A stretch of DNA of 64,000 nucleotides from NCBI GenBank assembly GCA_951812755.1, contig OX638329.1, forward strand, positions 4,348,522 through 4,412,521, in the 5' to 3' direction. Shown in pieces: positions 45,938 through 54,548 of the stretch; position 1 is the stretch's first letter; every line of letters starts with the position of its first letter. The notes beneath the pieces were generated by a model. It ran no database searches. It was not told the origin of the DNA and was given only the letters and a program-made list of their open reading frames with translations. Source of the stretch: an uncultured Latescibacterota bacterium. GTDB lineage: Bacteria; Latescibacterota; UBA2968. Position numbers and translations under genes: made by a program.

Positions 45938-45975
45938 CGCTTGCAGGCATTTGAAAAGTCGAGGGATGTCAAGAC

Positions 45976-46710
45976 GTGAACAAACCCATTTCTGAAGCCC
46001 GTGCCTGGGAAATCGCCCGAGAATTTGCGACAGAGGCAACGAGCCAGGACATTAACCGCTACATCCTTGGAATTTTCATGATCGGCTCCCTCGCAGCAAA
46101 ACAGTATCGTCCTGGTTGGAGCGACATCGACACTGTGATTGTTACGCGTGATTCCATATCTGATGAGTTTCGTGCGAGTCTAAAAGAAATGAGAGCCTCC
46201 TACCAGTCGAAATATGGTATTCCAAAAGGTTTTGGCGGCATTGTCCTGCGGGAACAGGACCTGAAACCCCCGTATGATCCTGAGAAAGAGCTTGTTCCCG
46301 AGATATACAGGCTTCTTCAGCAAGGCAAACCGCTCTGGGGCGAATATGATCTATCGGACATTCCTACGCCTTCTCGCGATGATTTTCGGGCATACGCGGA
46401 AGTATTCTATACCTGGTTGAGGGGGTTGAAGGGGCCAGACCGGGAGCGTACAATCGTTGCTACTGTAAACAGAATACTGATAGAGATCAGACTGTTCATT
46501 TGGGATCGAACGGATGCCTTCATTCTAAACAAACGAGAACTGATCCCGATATTTCTGGAGACCGAACACGGAGAGCACTATCGAGATACTCTCCGAGACG
46601 TCCACGAATACGTCCTTGGAAACGTTCAACTGCATGATCTCGATCTCCTCGAAAGACTACTTGAGGACATAACAAATCTTGTGGCTAAGGAAGTAAATCT
46701 CTCAGCATAG
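45976..46710 (+). CDS. Nucleotidyltransferase domain protein
   Basis: A 244-residue protein with a GTG start ten bases after GAGGG. The active-site pattern GS-x-D-x-D is GSLAAKQYRPGWSDIDTVIV near residues 36-55, followed by a helical carboxy half. The family includes aminoglycoside adenylyltransferases and MNT/HEPN-type antitoxins. No HEPN partner is adjacent; small-molecule nucleotidylation is possible but unproven. Confidence 0.8.
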   Translation: MNKPISEARAWEIAREFATEATSQDINRYILGIFMIGSLAAKQYRPGWSDIDTVIVTRDSISDEFRASLKEMRASYQSKYGIPKGFGGIVLREQDLKPPYDPEKELVPEIYRLLQQGKPLWGEYDLSDIPTPSRDDFRAYAEVFYTWLRGLKGPDRERTIVATVNRILIEIRLFIWDRTDAFILNKRELIPIFLETEHGEHYRDTLRDVHEYVLGNVQLHDLDLLERLLEDITNLVAKEVNLSA

Positions 46711-46805
46711 ATCTCACCAATTAGAGGGAATTACAAAAATACTGTAAACATGAAAGATCTACTGTTCAGAGATTCAGCCTGATTCTTTAGGAAGGAGTAA
46801 AACAA

Positions 46806-47030
46806 ATGACCCCACTTCTTCAAAAGGCTTTCGAAAGAGCCACCAAACTCCCGCAAGAAGAACAAGATAAATTTGCGCGTTTCCTGCTGGCCGAACTTGA
46901 GTCGGATCAGCGATGGGCTGAGTTGTTTAGCCGCCCCGAGTCTGAGGATTTATTGGAGCGGTTGGCCGATGAGGCCATTGTAGCACACAGAGCAGGACTG
47001 ACAAAACCTCTCAATATAGAAGAATTATAA
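46806..47030 (+). CDS. Putative type II antitoxin
   Basis: A 74-residue acidic, helical protein (FERATKLPQEEQDKFARFLL, then LLERLADEAIVAHRAGLTKP) of the kind that precedes RelE/ParE-like toxins. It has a strong ribosome site (GGAAGGAG) and its stop is two bases before the next start. Function is inferred from this arrangement. Confidence 0.75.
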   Translation: MTPLLQKAFERATKLPQEEQDKFARFLLAELESDQRWAELFSRPESEDLLERLADEAIVAHRAGLTKPLNIEEL

Positions 47031-47032
47031 GC

Positions 47033-47302
47033 GTGCATTCGTTTACACAGCCGAGTTTCTGGGATGCATATCACCGCCTCCCAGAACACATAAAGCGGCA
47101 AGCGCGCGAATCCTATCGATTCTTCGTGTCAGATCCTCGCCACCCAAGTTTGGATTTCAAGCGCGTGAGTCAACGTCGTCCAGTGTTTTCGGTGCGCGTA
47201 AGCATTGACTATCGTGCCCTTGGCGTACTGGACGAAGACGACATCGTGTGGTTCTGGATTGGTCCACACCATGAGTACGATCAACTTCTTAAACGAATAT
47301 AA
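47033..47302 (+). CDS. Putative RelE/ParE-like toxin
   Basis: An 89-residue basic protein with a GTG start, two bases after the antitoxin. LPEHIKRQARESYRFFVSDP and HPSLDFKRVSQRRPVFSVRV, then DYRALGVLDEDDIVWFWIG with a final HHEYDQLL, are the helix-strand pattern of RelE-fold toxins. It probably acts on mRNA at the ribosome or on gyrase. Last base overlaps the following ATG. Confidence 0.8.
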   Translation: MHSFTQPSFWDAYHRLPEHIKRQARESYRFFVSDPRHPSLDFKRVSQRRPVFSVRVSIDYRALGVLDEDDIVWFWIGPHHEYDQLLKRI

Positions 47303-47557
47303 TGACCAAATACGAATTCGCCTTAATTCTCAAAGGACAATTCGAACTAACAGAAGAAATTGCAGACGAATTGTTCGAAGCCGGTTGTGACGATGGAACA
47401 CCAGGGATATGCAATGGTGTCTTTTCGATTGATTTTCACCGAGAGGGAGATTTCCCTGGAAGCTGCTATTTGTTCAGCCATAGCGAATGTAAAATCGGCA
47501 GGTTACGAGGTAGCGCGCGCGGAAATTGAAACTGAAGCCATGTCGCAGCCTGTATAA
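47302..47557 (+). pseudogene. Small helical-protein gene broken by a one-base insertion
   Basis: Two frames overlap. The first (MTKYEFALILKGQFELTEEI, then CDDGTPGICNGVFSIDFHRE) fits the beginning of a small family seen in environmental bacteria, and the second gives SLEAAICSAIANVKSAGYEV, then ARAEIETEAMSQPV. Deleting one T in the run 47451-47453 joins them as ...HREGDSLEAAICSA..., an 84-residue protein. Translation beyond that point would give a non-native tail. A sequencing error is possible. Confidence 0.7.
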
Positions 47558-47577
47558 AACATCAATTGAAACTTTAA

Positions 47578-48246
47578 ATGAATACAAGCAAAATTATACC
47601 ATTTTACGGATCGGAAAACCGCCACCTATTTGAGATTGAGCGGCGATGTATGGATAAAGATGGTGTCGTTATTGAGTACCTGAACCAAATCTTGCCTTCT
47701 GGACTGGCGATTGACATTGGCGCGGGAAATGGATATATAGCAACTTCGCTAACCAGAAGTAATAGAAGGGTTATACCGTATGAGCCGTCCAATAATATGA
47801 TTGATCGAAATCAATCCCTTCTCTGGGTCAGGGGTATTGCACAGGAACTTCCCTTCAGATCAAATTCCTTTGAAGGAGCCTATGCTACATGGGCGTATTT
47901 TTTTCCTGCCATAGGATATGGAGAAGAGGGATTGGAAGAATTGATCAGAGTAGTCAAGCCTCAAGGCCCAATCTGCATTGTAGATAATGCAGGAGATGAT
48001 GCATTCTGCGATCTTTTTGAACGCGATATTTCCAGTGACTCATCCTGGTGGCACAAGAGAGGTTTTGACAGTCATATTTTGGAGACCAGTTTTAAGTTTG
48101 ACTCCATAGAGGAAGCCCAGGAGCTTCTGTCATTTTATTGGACGCTCAATGGGCGTAAATTAGGTAGCAAAGTAGATATGGAGATTGAGTATAAAGTGGT
48201 AATTTTTACAGGCAGATCAGGTGATAAATCAATGAAAGGAACTTAA
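47578..48246 (+). CDS. SAM-dependent methyltransferase
   Basis: A 222-residue methyltransferase. LAIDIGAGNGYIATSLTRSN is motif I near residue 43, IPYEPSNNMI ends strand 2, and GIAQELPFRSNSFEGAYATW is the strand-4 region; RVVKPQGPICIVDN follows. Strand order is standard for class I enzymes. Substrate unknown. Its 3' end holds one copy of a 22-bp repeat found again at 51645. Confidence 0.85.
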   Translation: MNTSKIIPFYGSENRHLFEIERRCMDKDGVVIEYLNQILPSGLAIDIGAGNGYIATSLTRSNRRVIPYEPSNNMIDRNQSLLWVRGIAQELPFRSNSFEGAYATWAYFFPAIGYGEEGLEELIRVVKPQGPICIVDNAGDDAFCDLFERDISSDSSWWHKRGFDSHILETSFKFDSIEEAQELLSFYWTLNGRKLGSKVDMEIEYKVVIFTGRSGDKSMKGT

Positions 48247-48258
48247 ATTGATTATAGG
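48237..48258. repeat. 22-bp direct repeat, copy 1 (start of the metallophosphoesterase gene)
   Basis: These 22 bases are identical to 51645-51666. They include the ribosome site (AGGA) and the first four codons (TTG start, M-I-I-G) of the truncated metallophosphoesterase gene. Similarity stops just after. Confidence 0.7.
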
Positions 48259-48448
48259 GTTCATAGGTGATATACACGGACGCGCATGCCATGCCCTTGC
48301 CATTCTTCTGATCTGGCAATCAATGCGAGAAAAGGTGTTTGACCTTGTCGTTCAGGTTGGCGATCTGGGGGTTATGCCACTGCCGCAGAGTGGTGAGATT
48401 CCCTACGACAGGTTCTCCCAGTGGGATCCGGCCGTGTACGATTTGTGA
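48248..48448 (+). CDS. Metallophosphoesterase, truncated (N-terminal part only)
   Basis: A 66-residue product from TTG 48248. It opens MIIGFIGDIHGRACHALAIL with the first metal motif G-D-x-H-G and continues FDLVVQVGDLGVMP with the second metal motif G-D-L-G, as in calcineurin-like phosphoesterases. The family normally needs about 200-250 residues, including the later GNHE and His motifs, which are absent. Translation ends at 48448. It is either a pseudogene or a short remnant peptide. The 144 bases after it show only a 30-odd-codon open frame. Confidence 0.7.
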   Translation: MIIGFIGDIHGRACHALAILLIWQSMREKVFDLVVQVGDLGVMPLPQSGEIPYDRFSQWDPAVYDL

Positions 48449-48592
48449 GCGGAGATTGGCTGAGCACCTATAAACGTGACGGAGGATTCCAATTGCTGGC
48501 TGACGCTATAAATAAAACATCGACGGCTTTTGGTTAAGCCCTGGAGGAACCGAGTTAGCCAAATACCGCCGCTAAAAGGAGACATACGCGAA

Positions 48593-49099
48593 ATGGCAAC
48601 GCACTACACTTCTATAACGGATGAGCAAGCCGCGCTCATCAGGAACGCTCCCTTATTTTTTGTGGCAACAGCCGATCCAAATTTGGAAAACGGACCTGAT
48701 GGGACAGGTGCTTTAAATTTGTCGCCAAAGGGAGGAACGCCCCTGCATATTCTCACGCCAAATCGCGTTGCCTACCTCGACTATCCCGGTAGTGGGAACG
48801 AGACAGCACGCCATGCGATCTCTGGAGGTCCAATCACGATCATGGTATGCTCCTTTGAGGAAGGTGACGCGGGCATTGTTCGACTCTATGGGCATGCGCG
48901 GATCGCTGAACTTGACGACTCACCTCTCGCACGTCAGATGCTCGAAACGCCTGCTCAAGAATTGAAGAAACCTCGGCAAGTGATCGAAGTGAACATTGAA
49001 AAAACGCAAACGAGTTGTGGTTATGGTGTCCCAATCATGGCTCGGGTCAGAGAGCGTCGGACGGCTGATCGCGGACGAAAATACAAAGGCCCAAGATAG
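48593..49099 (+). CDS. Pyridoxamine 5'-phosphate oxidase family protein
   Basis: A 168-residue flavin-binding-fold protein. ATG 48593 follows AAAGGAGA. The fold is shown by PLFFVATADPNLENGPDG, LNLSPKGGTPLHIL and RVAYLDYPGSGNETARHAIS, with GIVRLYGHARI in the later strand. The group covers FMN- and F420-dependent reductases. Cofactor and substrate are unknown. An upstream in-frame ATG at 48530 lacks a ribosome site. Confidence 0.83.
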   Translation: MATHYTSITDEQAALIRNAPLFFVATADPNLENGPDGTGALNLSPKGGTPLHILTPNRVAYLDYPGSGNETARHAISGGPITIMVCSFEEGDAGIVRLYGHARIAELDDSPLARQMLETPAQELKKPRQVIEVNIEKTQTSCGYGVPIMARVRERRTADRGRKYKGPR

Positions 49100-49124
49100 C
49101 ATTCAAAAGAAGGAAAAGAACTAT

Positions 49125-50093
49125 ATGAAAGGATTTGAACTATCAGAGCGGTTCTTTCGGGAAATTGGGCTACCTGCCATTGAGCAACAATTGCCCGAAT
49201 GTGTCCCGGGACTGGCAGTAGGCGTTGGTTTAGGCTCTCAAGCACACAAAAACGACGATGATGTATCTCGTGATCATGGCTGGGGACCAGAATTCAGGGT
49301 GTGGCTTGCCAAAGACGATTTCGATGATCATGGCGAGCGTCTCCAGGAAATACTGGATACCCTTCCCCATGAATATGACGGATTTCGATGGCAAAAACCA
49401 ACGGTCAGGACCTGTATTGTAATGGAAATTAGTAGCTATATAGAATCTACGGTCGGATTCCCAGAGCCGCCTCAGTCACCCGTGGACTGGTTGCGAATAC
49501 CAGAGCCGTATCTGTTTGAATTGACTCCGAGCAGACTTTATCACGATGGGCCTGGCATTGTTAGTGCTCGCTTTCGATCATTCTCCAAATACCCGGATGA
49601 TGTATGGAAGCAGCGGCTGGGAGCTTGCCTCTCCTGGTGCTATGAGTGGGGACGAAAGCAACTCTTCAGGGCGGAGGCTCGCGGAGACCATGTGAGTGCG
49701 TGTTGCTATTGGACCAAATTCGCAGAGTACGCAATGAAGGTTGGTTTTCTGATGAGTCAGCGTTATGCACCCTACCACAAATGGTTGTGGACAGAATTCA
49801 GGAAGTTAGGCACTATTGCCGACAAAGTTTCTCCCCTACTTGAGGAAGGATTCGAGAAGGTAAATGGCAAACGAGACCTGGTTGACCGCATAGAGATGAT
49901 TTATATGGAGCAGTTGCAACAGCTTGGCTTTTCTCCAACGGGCCGAGCAGGCACGGCCTATCCGGACAATGAAATATATCAATATGCCCAGGGGGTTCGC
50001 AGCAAGATTGGAGATCCAGAAGTGAAGAAATTGCGTTTGGGAGAAGAAATAGCCTATCCAGCAACTCGAGCCGCGTGGACCTGGCTACGATAA
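49125..50093 (+). CDS. DUF4037 domain protein (nucleotidyltransferase-like)
   Basis: A 322-residue protein of the DUF4037 family. The amino-terminal segment GVGLGSQAHKNDDDVSRDHG, followed by WGPEFRVWL, matches the family's G-S-x(n)-D-D-x-S-R-D-H-x-W-G-P hallmark, which is related to nucleotidyltransferase active sites. The remainder is helical. Start chosen at ATG 49125 after AAGGAAAAG, since upstream codons overlap the previous gene. Function is not established. Confidence 0.85.
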   Translation: MKGFELSERFFREIGLPAIEQQLPECVPGLAVGVGLGSQAHKNDDDVSRDHGWGPEFRVWLAKDDFDDHGERLQEILDTLPHEYDGFRWQKPTVRTCIVMEISSYIESTVGFPEPPQSPVDWLRIPEPYLFELTPSRLYHDGPGIVSARFRSFSKYPDDVWKQRLGACLSWCYEWGRKQLFRAEARGDHVSACCYWTKFAEYAMKVGFLMSQRYAPYHKWLWTEFRKLGTIADKVSPLLEEGFEKVNGKRDLVDRIEMIYMEQLQQLGFSPTGRAGTAYPDNEIYQYAQGVRSKIGDPEVKKLRLGEEIAYPATRAAWTWLR

Positions 50094-50144
50094 GGGATAT
50101 TAGAATATGCCGTACCCTGAGTTGCATAAAAAAAGGAGACATCC

Positions 50145-51638
50145 ATGGATTTCAAAGAAAGCCCGATAGACTACGAGGCTTTCGGTGCAAAGGGCGACGG
50201 CGTCACGGATGACATGCCGGCGATATGCGAGGCACACGCCTACGCCAACGCGCACGGCCTGAGTGTCAGGACAAAGCCCGACGCGACGTACCATCTCGGC
50301 GGCCAGGCGCTGACCGCCGTGATCGCAACCGATACCGACTGGAACACCTCTCGTTTCACAGTTGACGACACACAGGTTGAAGACCACAAGGCGCATCTCT
50401 TTGAGGTACGCTCGCTACTGGAACCGGAGGAACTGCAGATCGATCGGCTCACGAGAGACCAGAGACAGGTGGATGCGCGGCCAGAGCACGACTGCCACGT
50501 CCTCGTGGAAAACGCGCACAAGAGGCTGTATATTCGGCGGGGGCTTAACCAAAACGACGGCGCACCCCAGCACGACTGCTTCGTCCTGCGTAGAGACGGC
50601 TCAGTAGAGTCGGACATCGATTGGGAATACGATCAGGTCACCCGGGTGGAGGCGAGGCCAATTGACGAGCAGACGCTCTACCTGTGCGGCGGCGTCTTTA
50701 CCACGTATGCCAACCGCGAGCATCATCCAAATGGTTACAACTACTGGAACCGGAACATTGTGATCTCCCGCTCGAACACGGAAGTCGCGGGTCTGACCCA
50801 CTATGTCGTCGGCGAGACAGCCGTGGGCTGTCCCTATTCCGGATTCATTAGCGTGCAACAGTGTGCCCACATCACGCTGCGCAACTGCTTCGCCACCGGA
50901 CACAAAATTTACTCGACCATCGGCGCGGCGGGTAAGCCAGTCAGCATGGGCACCTACGACTACAATGCGAACAACGTCGTGGGATTCACAATGATTGGAT
51001 GTCGGATGAACCACATCACCGACCGCACGCGCTGGGGCGTAATCGGATCTAACTTCTGCAAGGACATTCTGCTCGAGGACTGCCATCTCTCCAGAATGGA
51101 CACGCACATGGGCGTTTCCGGCACCTACGTTATCCGTCGCTGTACCCTGGGCCATATGGGGCTGAACGCGATCGGCCGGGGCCAGCTAACACTCGAGGAT
51201 TCTACGGTGTACGGCAGCAGCCTGGTTTCCTTTCGGCGCGACTATGGCAGCACTTGGGAGGGATCGCTCAAGATCCGCAACTGCCGATGGATTCCGGCCT
51301 GTGGAGACATCTGTCAGCCTCATATGATCAATGTTTCCAACGACGGCATGCACGATTTCGGATATCCCTGCTCTATGCCTGAAGAAGTCGTTATCGACGG
51401 ACTATTCGTAGATGACTCCAATACGCCCGAGAATTATCAGGGCATGTACTTCTTCACCGAGCCAGACGACTTCCACGATGGCGTTGAACAGGCCTCCGCA
51501 TCTGAGGAACGTCCTTTTCCATACACCCCTTGCCAGCAAGTAAGGCTCCGGGGTCTGACGACTGCCAGCGGCCTGAGGCCGCGACTCTCGCCCAGTGCGA
51601 CGATGACTGCCCACACGGTCGTGATCGAAGAGGAATGA
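50145..51638 (+). CDS. Pectate-lyase-like beta-helix protein
   Basis: A 497-residue protein. DYEAFGAKGDGVTDDMPAIC is the Pectate_lyase_3/endopolygalacturonase-type opening; the middle and end are parallel beta-helix coils such as HITLRNCFATGHKIYSTIGA, DILLEDCHLSRMDTHMGVSG and LTLEDSTVYGSSLVSF. No signal peptide is seen. It has a strong ribosome site (AAAAGGAG). Role in glycan cleavage or binding is inferred from the fold. Confidence 0.85.
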   Translation: MDFKESPIDYEAFGAKGDGVTDDMPAICEAHAYANAHGLSVRTKPDATYHLGGQALTAVIATDTDWNTSRFTVDDTQVEDHKAHLFEVRSLLEPEELQIDRLTRDQRQVDARPEHDCHVLVENAHKRLYIRRGLNQNDGAPQHDCFVLRRDGSVESDIDWEYDQVTRVEARPIDEQTLYLCGGVFTTYANREHHPNGYNYWNRNIVISRSNTEVAGLTHYVVGETAVGCPYSGFISVQQCAHITLRNCFATGHKIYSTIGAAGKPVSMGTYDYNANNVVGFTMIGCRMNHITDRTRWGVIGSNFCKDILLEDCHLSRMDTHMGVSGTYVIRRCTLGHMGLNAIGRGQLTLEDSTVYGSSLVSFRRDYGSTWEGSLKIRNCRWIPACGDICQPHMINVSNDGMHDFGYPCSMPEEVVIDGLFVDDSNTPENYQGMYFFTEPDDFHDGVEQASASEERPFPYTPCQQVRLRGLTTASGLRPRLSPSATMTAHTVVIEEE

Positions 51639-51644
51639 GGGAAG

Positions 51645-51666
51645 AGGAACTTAAATTGATTATAGG
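51645..51666. repeat. 22-bp direct repeat, copy 2 (fossil of a metallophosphoesterase gene start)
   Basis: Identical to 48237-48258 over 22 bases. Here the TTG and the next codons read L-I-I-G-F-T-M before diverging. It lies between the beta-helix gene and the beta-barrel gene and seems to be the remains of a second copy of that gene's start. Confidence 0.65.
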
Positions 51667-51718
51667 CTTTACAATGCTGACACTATCAATAAAACCTCTC
51701 AGAATATGGGGTAAACCA

Positions 51719-52570
51719 ATGATATATCGAAGTCTGTTTTTTCTCGCTATTTGCATGACCTGTTTAGGTCTGACATCTGCGGCCTTTGCCGGCGCGTGGA
51801 CTCAGAAAAAGGGTGGCTATTATTTTAAGGTTGGCGCCAGCTATTTGAACTCGACCATAGATATTGATGCTAACGGCAAGCAGATTCAGAAGGCAAATAT
51901 GGGAGAACTGAGAGATCTCAATTATTCGACCTACCTGGAATACGGCTTGCTGGATCGACTCACACTTGTGTCGTCCGTCCCCTACAAACAGCTAAGGGAT
52001 ACCCGCATCTGGAGGGATCTCAATGAAGTTATTACGGGAACAACACTGGAGCGCCGATGGGGTTTTGGCGACATGGATATGCGTTTGCGCTGGCTTTTAT
52101 CCAACAACCCCGTGGTCGCATCGATTGCTGTGGGGGGCAAAATTCCACTGTGGTACGAAGAAGACCCCAGCACGCTGGTTCCCCTGAGTTCCAAAAAGGT
52201 AGATGCAGATGTTCGGATACTACTGGGCCAGTCCCTGTACCCCCTTCCGATTTACGTGACCGGAGAGGCGGGTTACCGGGTCCGCGGAGGAGATTTCAGT
52301 AATGAGGGGTTTTATGCTCTGGAAGTTGGGATTACGGTGGACCGATTCCTGTTCAAAGGGTATCTTTCGGGTATCCGTACCTTTGGAACGTGCAACCCGG
52401 TTGAAGAAGTTGAATTGATCGGTGATCAGAATATCTTAAAACTCTCCCCTGGAATGATTTACCGCTTAACCAACTGGATGGAACTGAGTGTGGAAATGAT
52501 TCGCATCGCAGCGGGTTGCAACACCTCTGCGGGAAATACATTTTTGTTTGGAATCGCATTTAAGAGATGA
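51719..52570 (+). CDS. Outer-membrane beta-barrel-like protein
   Basis: A 283-residue exported protein with a signal peptide (residues 1-25, ending SAAFA). The mature part begins GAWTQKKGGYYFKVGASYLN and alternates short amphipathic strands, ending in GNTFLFGIAFKR, with an aromatic residue near the end as in outer-membrane barrels. It resembles the phenol-degradation-meta-pathway/transporter-like barrel group. Its stop is followed by the msrP-like gene, so a shared transcript is likely. Confidence 0.72.
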   Translation: MIYRSLFFLAICMTCLGLTSAAFAGAWTQKKGGYYFKVGASYLNSTIDIDANGKQIQKANMGELRDLNYSTYLEYGLLDRLTLVSSVPYKQLRDTRIWRDLNEVITGTTLERRWGFGDMDMRLRWLLSNNPVVASIAVGGKIPLWYEEDPSTLVPLSSKKVDADVRILLGQSLYPLPIYVTGEAGYRVRGGDFSNEGFYALEVGITVDRFLFKGYLSGIRTFGTCNPVEEVELIGDQNILKLSPGMIYRLTNWMELSVEMIRIAAGCNTSAGNTFLFGIAFKR

Positions 52571-52596
52571 GCCGGGACCTCATCAAGGAGATCGAT

Positions 52597-53682
52597 ATGC
52601 CAAAACGAGGTTGGGAAATACCCGAGAGAGAAGCAACGCCAGAAGATGTTTATATGAACCGACGAAAGTTTATGGTAGCCGCAGGAGGTGCCCTGGGGGC
52701 GTTAGCAGGCTGCGGACATGAGAAGATTTTTACCCCTGCTGAAAGAGCACCCACTACGCCGACTGAGGAGCCTCAGCAGCCGCAACAACCTCAGCAACCT
52801 CAGGATCCACAGCAACCGCCACAACCGCCACAGCAACCGCCCGATCCGCCACAACCACCACAGCCGCCGCAGCCGCCGCAGCCGCTTTATCCCGCCAGAC
52901 TCAATGAGGAATTCAAGGAACTGGACCGGCCTTTAACCGAGGAGTCAATAGCAGGATCGTACAATAATTTTTATGAATTCAGCACCGGCAAAACTCAGGT
53001 AAAGCCCCTATCGGAAAACTTCATGACAGACCCCTGGACAGTGGTAATCAAGGGAGAGGTTCCACAGGAAAAGACATACGATTTTGGCGACCTTGTCCGC
53101 GCTATTCCGCTGGAGGAACGGCTTTACCGATTGCGGTGTGTGGAGGCGTGGTCTATGGCGATACCGTGGACCGGTTTTCCGATGAAAGCCCTCATAGACC
53201 TGGTACAACCGCTTTCTACGGCAAGATTCGTCAAGCTGACCACCTTCCTGGACCCAAATCAGGCTCCTGGTCAGCTCAACGCCCCCCACTATCCCTGGCC
53301 CTATGTCGAAGGGCTGACGATGGAAGAAGCGGCAAATGAACTCGCTTTTATCGCCACGGGGATTTACGGTCACGAAATGCCCAACCAGCACGGGTCGCCC
53401 ATTCGCCTGGTCGTGCCCTGGAAATACGGTTTTAAGAGCATCAAATCGCTTGTGAGCATTGAGTTTGTCCGTGAGCAGCCGAGAACCTTCTGGAATACGC
53501 TCGTTCCGAGAGAATACGGCTTCTTTGCCAATGTCAATCCCAAGGTCGATCATCCCCGGTGGTCTCAAGCCCAGGAACGGTTCATCACCACCAATGCTTC
53601 AAACCCCGAAATGCGTCCGACCCTGCTGTTCAACGGATATGATCAATATGTCGGAAATTTATATCCTAACGAGCCGAGATAA
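52597..53682 (+). CDS. msrP: Tat-exported molybdopterin oxidoreductase (MsrP-like) with lipobox and P/Q stalk
   Basis: A 361-residue protein; ATG 52597 follows AAGGAG by six bases. NRRKFMVAAGGALGALAGC is a twin-arginine signal that ends in a lipobox (L-A-G-C39). Residues 53-97 are a proline/glutamine-rich stalk. The catalytic domain has RLRCVEAWSMAIPWTGFP with the molybdenum ligand Cys181, LNAPHYPWPYVEGLTMEEA and VVPWKYGFKSIKSL, as in MsrP, the periplasmic methionine-sulfoxide reductase. No msrQ haem subunit follows. The lipoprotein form is inferred. Confidence 0.85.
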   Translation: MPKRGWEIPEREATPEDVYMNRRKFMVAAGGALGALAGCGHEKIFTPAERAPTTPTEEPQQPQQPQQPQDPQQPPQPPQQPPDPPQPPQPPQPPQPLYPARLNEEFKELDRPLTEESIAGSYNNFYEFSTGKTQVKPLSENFMTDPWTVVIKGEVPQEKTYDFGDLVRAIPLEERLYRLRCVEAWSMAIPWTGFPMKALIDLVQPLSTARFVKLTTFLDPNQAPGQLNAPHYPWPYVEGLTMEEAANELAFIATGIYGHEMPNQHGSPIRLVVPWKYGFKSIKSLVSIEFVREQPRTFWNTLVPREYGFFANVNPKVDHPRWSQAQERFITTNASNPEMRPTLLFNGYDQYVGNLYPNEPR

Positions 53683-53719
53683 CGAAAAGTGCCACAAGCA
53701 TATAGAGCAATCCTCTGAC

Positions 53720-54535
53720 ATGACGGACGACCTGACCGACATACGCGAATTTTACAATGCTGCCTGGGACGCTGAGGAAAACAGGTTGGAACGCCACCAA
53801 CTCGAAGCGGATATCACCTGGCGCTATCTGAATCTACACCTCCCACCTCGCGGCAGGCTCCTCGAAATTGGTTTCGGCACGGGAGCTTACACCTTTCCCC
53901 TGGCAAAGCGAGGCTACCGGATCACGGCTATTGACCTCGCCGACGAGTACGTCACCCGATGCAAGGCGAAAGCCGAAGAGCTTGGACTTTCTGATCAGAT
54001 CGATTTCCGCACTGGCGATGCGCGCAAACTGAATGGAATTCCGCGCGGAGAGTTCAAGGCTGTGCTCCTCATGGGGCCTCTGTATCACCTGCCGCTTGAA
54101 ACCGACCGAACAGCAGCCCTGCGGTCCGCCTATGCCTGCCTAAAACCAGGAGGCGTGATCTTTTCTGCAATGATCTCCAGATTTGGCATTCTTGGGGACC
54201 TCATCAAGGACAACCCTTCGTGGATTGAGAATCAGGAAACGGTTTGGTCACACATAGAACAAGGCCACCGCCCCGCCAATGCCCCAAAAGGTGGCTTTCG
54301 GGGCTATTTTGTTCGGCTGGAAGAAATCGCCCCCATGCATGAGCGCGTGGGATTCCGCACCCTCAAAATTGCAGGTATCGAGCCTGCTATCTCCGCAAAC
54401 GACGAAAGCTATAACACGCTTGAAGGAAAGCAGAGAGACCTCTGGTTGGATCTCCTATTCGAAATCAGCGCAGAACAAAGCATGGTGGCTTCATCCAGAC
54501 ACATACTCTACATCGGGCAAAGGCCAGATGATTAA
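53720..54535 (+). CDS. SAM-dependent methyltransferase
   Basis: A 271-residue methyltransferase. The likely start is ATG 53720; the longer open frame overlaps msrP. Motif I is LLEIGFGTGAYTFPLAKRGY near residue 50, ITAIDLADEYV ends strand 2, and FKAVLLMGPLYHLPLETDR follows. RHILYIGQ closes the protein. Substrate not known. It precedes PhyH 3 closely. Confidence 0.85.
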   Translation: MTDDLTDIREFYNAAWDAEENRLERHQLEADITWRYLNLHLPPRGRLLEIGFGTGAYTFPLAKRGYRITAIDLADEYVTRCKAKAEELGLSDQIDFRTGDARKLNGIPRGEFKAVLLMGPLYHLPLETDRTAALRSAYACLKPGGVIFSAMISRFGILGDLIKDNPSWIENQETVWSHIEQGHRPANAPKGGFRGYFVRLEEIAPMHERVGFRTLKIAGIEPAISANDESYNTLEGKQRDLWLDLLFEISAEQSMVASSRHILYIGQRPDD

Positions 54536-54548
54536 ATTGGAATCAGCC

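Noticed and set aside
48445-48537. Open frame of about 30 codons after the truncated metallophosphoesterase
   Set aside because: GTG start without a ribosome site, no recognisable similarity to the missing part of the phosphoesterase.
52770-52887. Short repeated units that could suggest a CRISPR or VNTR locus
   Set aside because: They are in-frame codons for proline and glutamine inside the MsrP-like gene, with no spacers.
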